In this document: piece after piece, positions 4,980 through 5,577 of the stretch
How positions within the stretch are numbered: the stretch's first letter is position 1
Layout of the letters: each line of letters starts with the position of its first letter
Assembly (NCBI GenBank): GCA_023416315.1
Contig: JAEZIA010000419.1
Coordinates: forward strand, 1 to 5,577
DNA: 5,577 bases
From: Actinomycetes bacterium
GTDB taxonomy: Bacteria > Actinomycetota > Actinomycetes > Mycobacteriales > Mycobacteriaceae
Direction: 5' to 3'
The notes under the pieces: model-generated
Database searches by the model: none
The model's input: only the letters and a program-made list of their open reading frames with translations
What the model was told of the DNA's origin: nothing
Program-made: the position numbers and the translations under genes

Positions 4980-5577
4980 GTGAATCCCCTGCGTCGCCTG
5001 ACCGAGGCCATCGCCCTGACGGGCATGCGCCCGCCGCTGAGCCTGCCGACCGGCGTCACCGTCGACCTGCGCGGCAAGCGAGTGCTGGTCACCGGCGCCT
5101 CCTCGGGGATCGGCGCCGCCGGAGCCGAGCTGTTCGCCGCCGAAGGGTGCGAGGTCGTCCTCGTCGCGCGGCGCGAGGATCTGCTCGCCGAGGTCGTCGC
5201 CCGCATCACCGACGCGGGCGGCACCGCGACCGCGATTGCGTGCGACCTGTCCGACCTCGACGCCGTCGAGGCGCTGGCGGAAGAAGTCGGCGCGGTCGAC
5301 ATCCTGGTGAACAACGCCGGCCGGTCGATCCGCAGGCCGCTGGCCGAGTCGCTGGATCGCTGGCACGACGTCGAACGCACGATGACACTGAATTACTTCT
5401 CGCCGCTGCGGCTCATCCGCGGGCTCGCGCCCGGCATGATCGAGCGCCGTGACGGCCACATCATCAACGTCGCGACCTGGGGCGTGTTCAGCGAAGCCTC
5501 CCCGCTGTTCGGGGTGTACAACGCCTCGAAGTCGGCGCTGAGCGCGGTCAGCCGCGTCATCGAAACCGAATGGGCCG
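4980..5577 (+). CDS. Short-chain dehydrogenase/reductase (Rv0547c-like), truncated by window end
   Basis: The first 199 codons of an SDR; the C-terminus lies beyond the window. A leader of about 30 residues (MNPLRRLTEAIALTGMRPPL) precedes the Rossmann fold. Seen motifs: cofactor loop TGASSGIG (residues 38-45), acidic 'CDLSD', NNAG (111-114) and YNASK (Tyr180, Lys184). The basic pair in 'VARRED' after the second strand suggests NADP(H) over NAD(H), which is inference. The place normally held by the catalytic Ser, in the 'N-x-S-S' strand, reads 'NVAT', so Thr166 probably stands in. Position directly after menB matches Rv0547c in M. tuberculosis, annotated only as a possible oxidoreductase; the substrate is unknown. 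The GTG at 4980 is 28 nt after the menB stop and has a good -10 box upstream but no Shine-Dalgarno, so it may have its own leaderless promoter as well as menB read-through. Confidence 0.92.
   Translation, partial: MNPLRRLTEAIALTGMRPPLSLPTGVTVDLRGKRVLVTGASSGIGAAGAELFAAEGCEVVLVARREDLLAEVVARITDAGGTATAIACDLSDLDAVEALAEEVGAVDILVNNAGRSIRRPLAESLDRWHDVERTMTLNYFSPLRLIRGLAPGMIERRDGHIINVATWGVFSEASPLFGVYNASKSALSAVSRVIETEWA

Noticed and set aside
4073..5380. Long minus-strand open frame of 435 codons
   Set aside because: It is antisense to menB and the SDR, spans the gap between them, and its product has no recognisable domain.

Overview
The window looks like chromosome from a fast-growing mycobacterium (Mycolicibacterium-type). 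This rests on very high G+C by eye, near-identity (compared from memory) of two proteins to M. tuberculosis FadD8 (Rv0551c) and MenB (Rv0548c), a downstream SDR that fits Rv0547c by position, and TANNNT -10 boxes placed so that transcripts would be leaderless. No phage, IS, CRISPR or RNA gene was seen. The sequence is almost fully coding, with short gaps.

Layout. On the minus strand at the left are two genes reading leftwards: a small DUF3253 protein (651-397) and, 29 nt further on, the N-terminal part of an acyl-CoA synthetase (367-1) that runs off the window. After a 47-nt divergent intergenic region, six genes read rightwards: fadD8 (699-2300), an unrecognised protein with one membrane helix (2323-2844), a HAD-superfamily hydrolase (2869-3564), a deazaflavin-dependent nitroreductase-family (Ddn-like) protein (3574-4035), menB (4049-4951) and a short-chain dehydrogenase running off the right edge (4980-5577).

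Most notable signal. The divergent intergenic region contains a 14-bp site (674-687) that fits the mycobacterial KstR operator consensus TnnAACnnGTTnnA in every defined position. KstR is the TetR-family repressor of the cholesterol/steroid catabolic regulon. The site overlaps a probable fadD8 -10 box, so one operator may control two acyl-CoA ligases and a DUF3253 protein on both sides.

How the genes may work together. The left half looks like an acyl-CoA activation module, possibly sterol-derepressed. The right half is the menaquinone locus: MenB makes the naphthoquinone ring and a conserved SDR follows it. In M. tuberculosis the space between fadD8 and menB is held by the vapBC3 toxin-antitoxin pair. 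Here it holds three different genes: the membrane protein, the HAD hydrolase and the Ddn-like protein. At several junctions the upstream TAG stop codon appears to double as part of the next gene's -10 box or Shine-Dalgarno. None of the genes is obviously broken. I see individually interesting features but no clear new multi-gene system.
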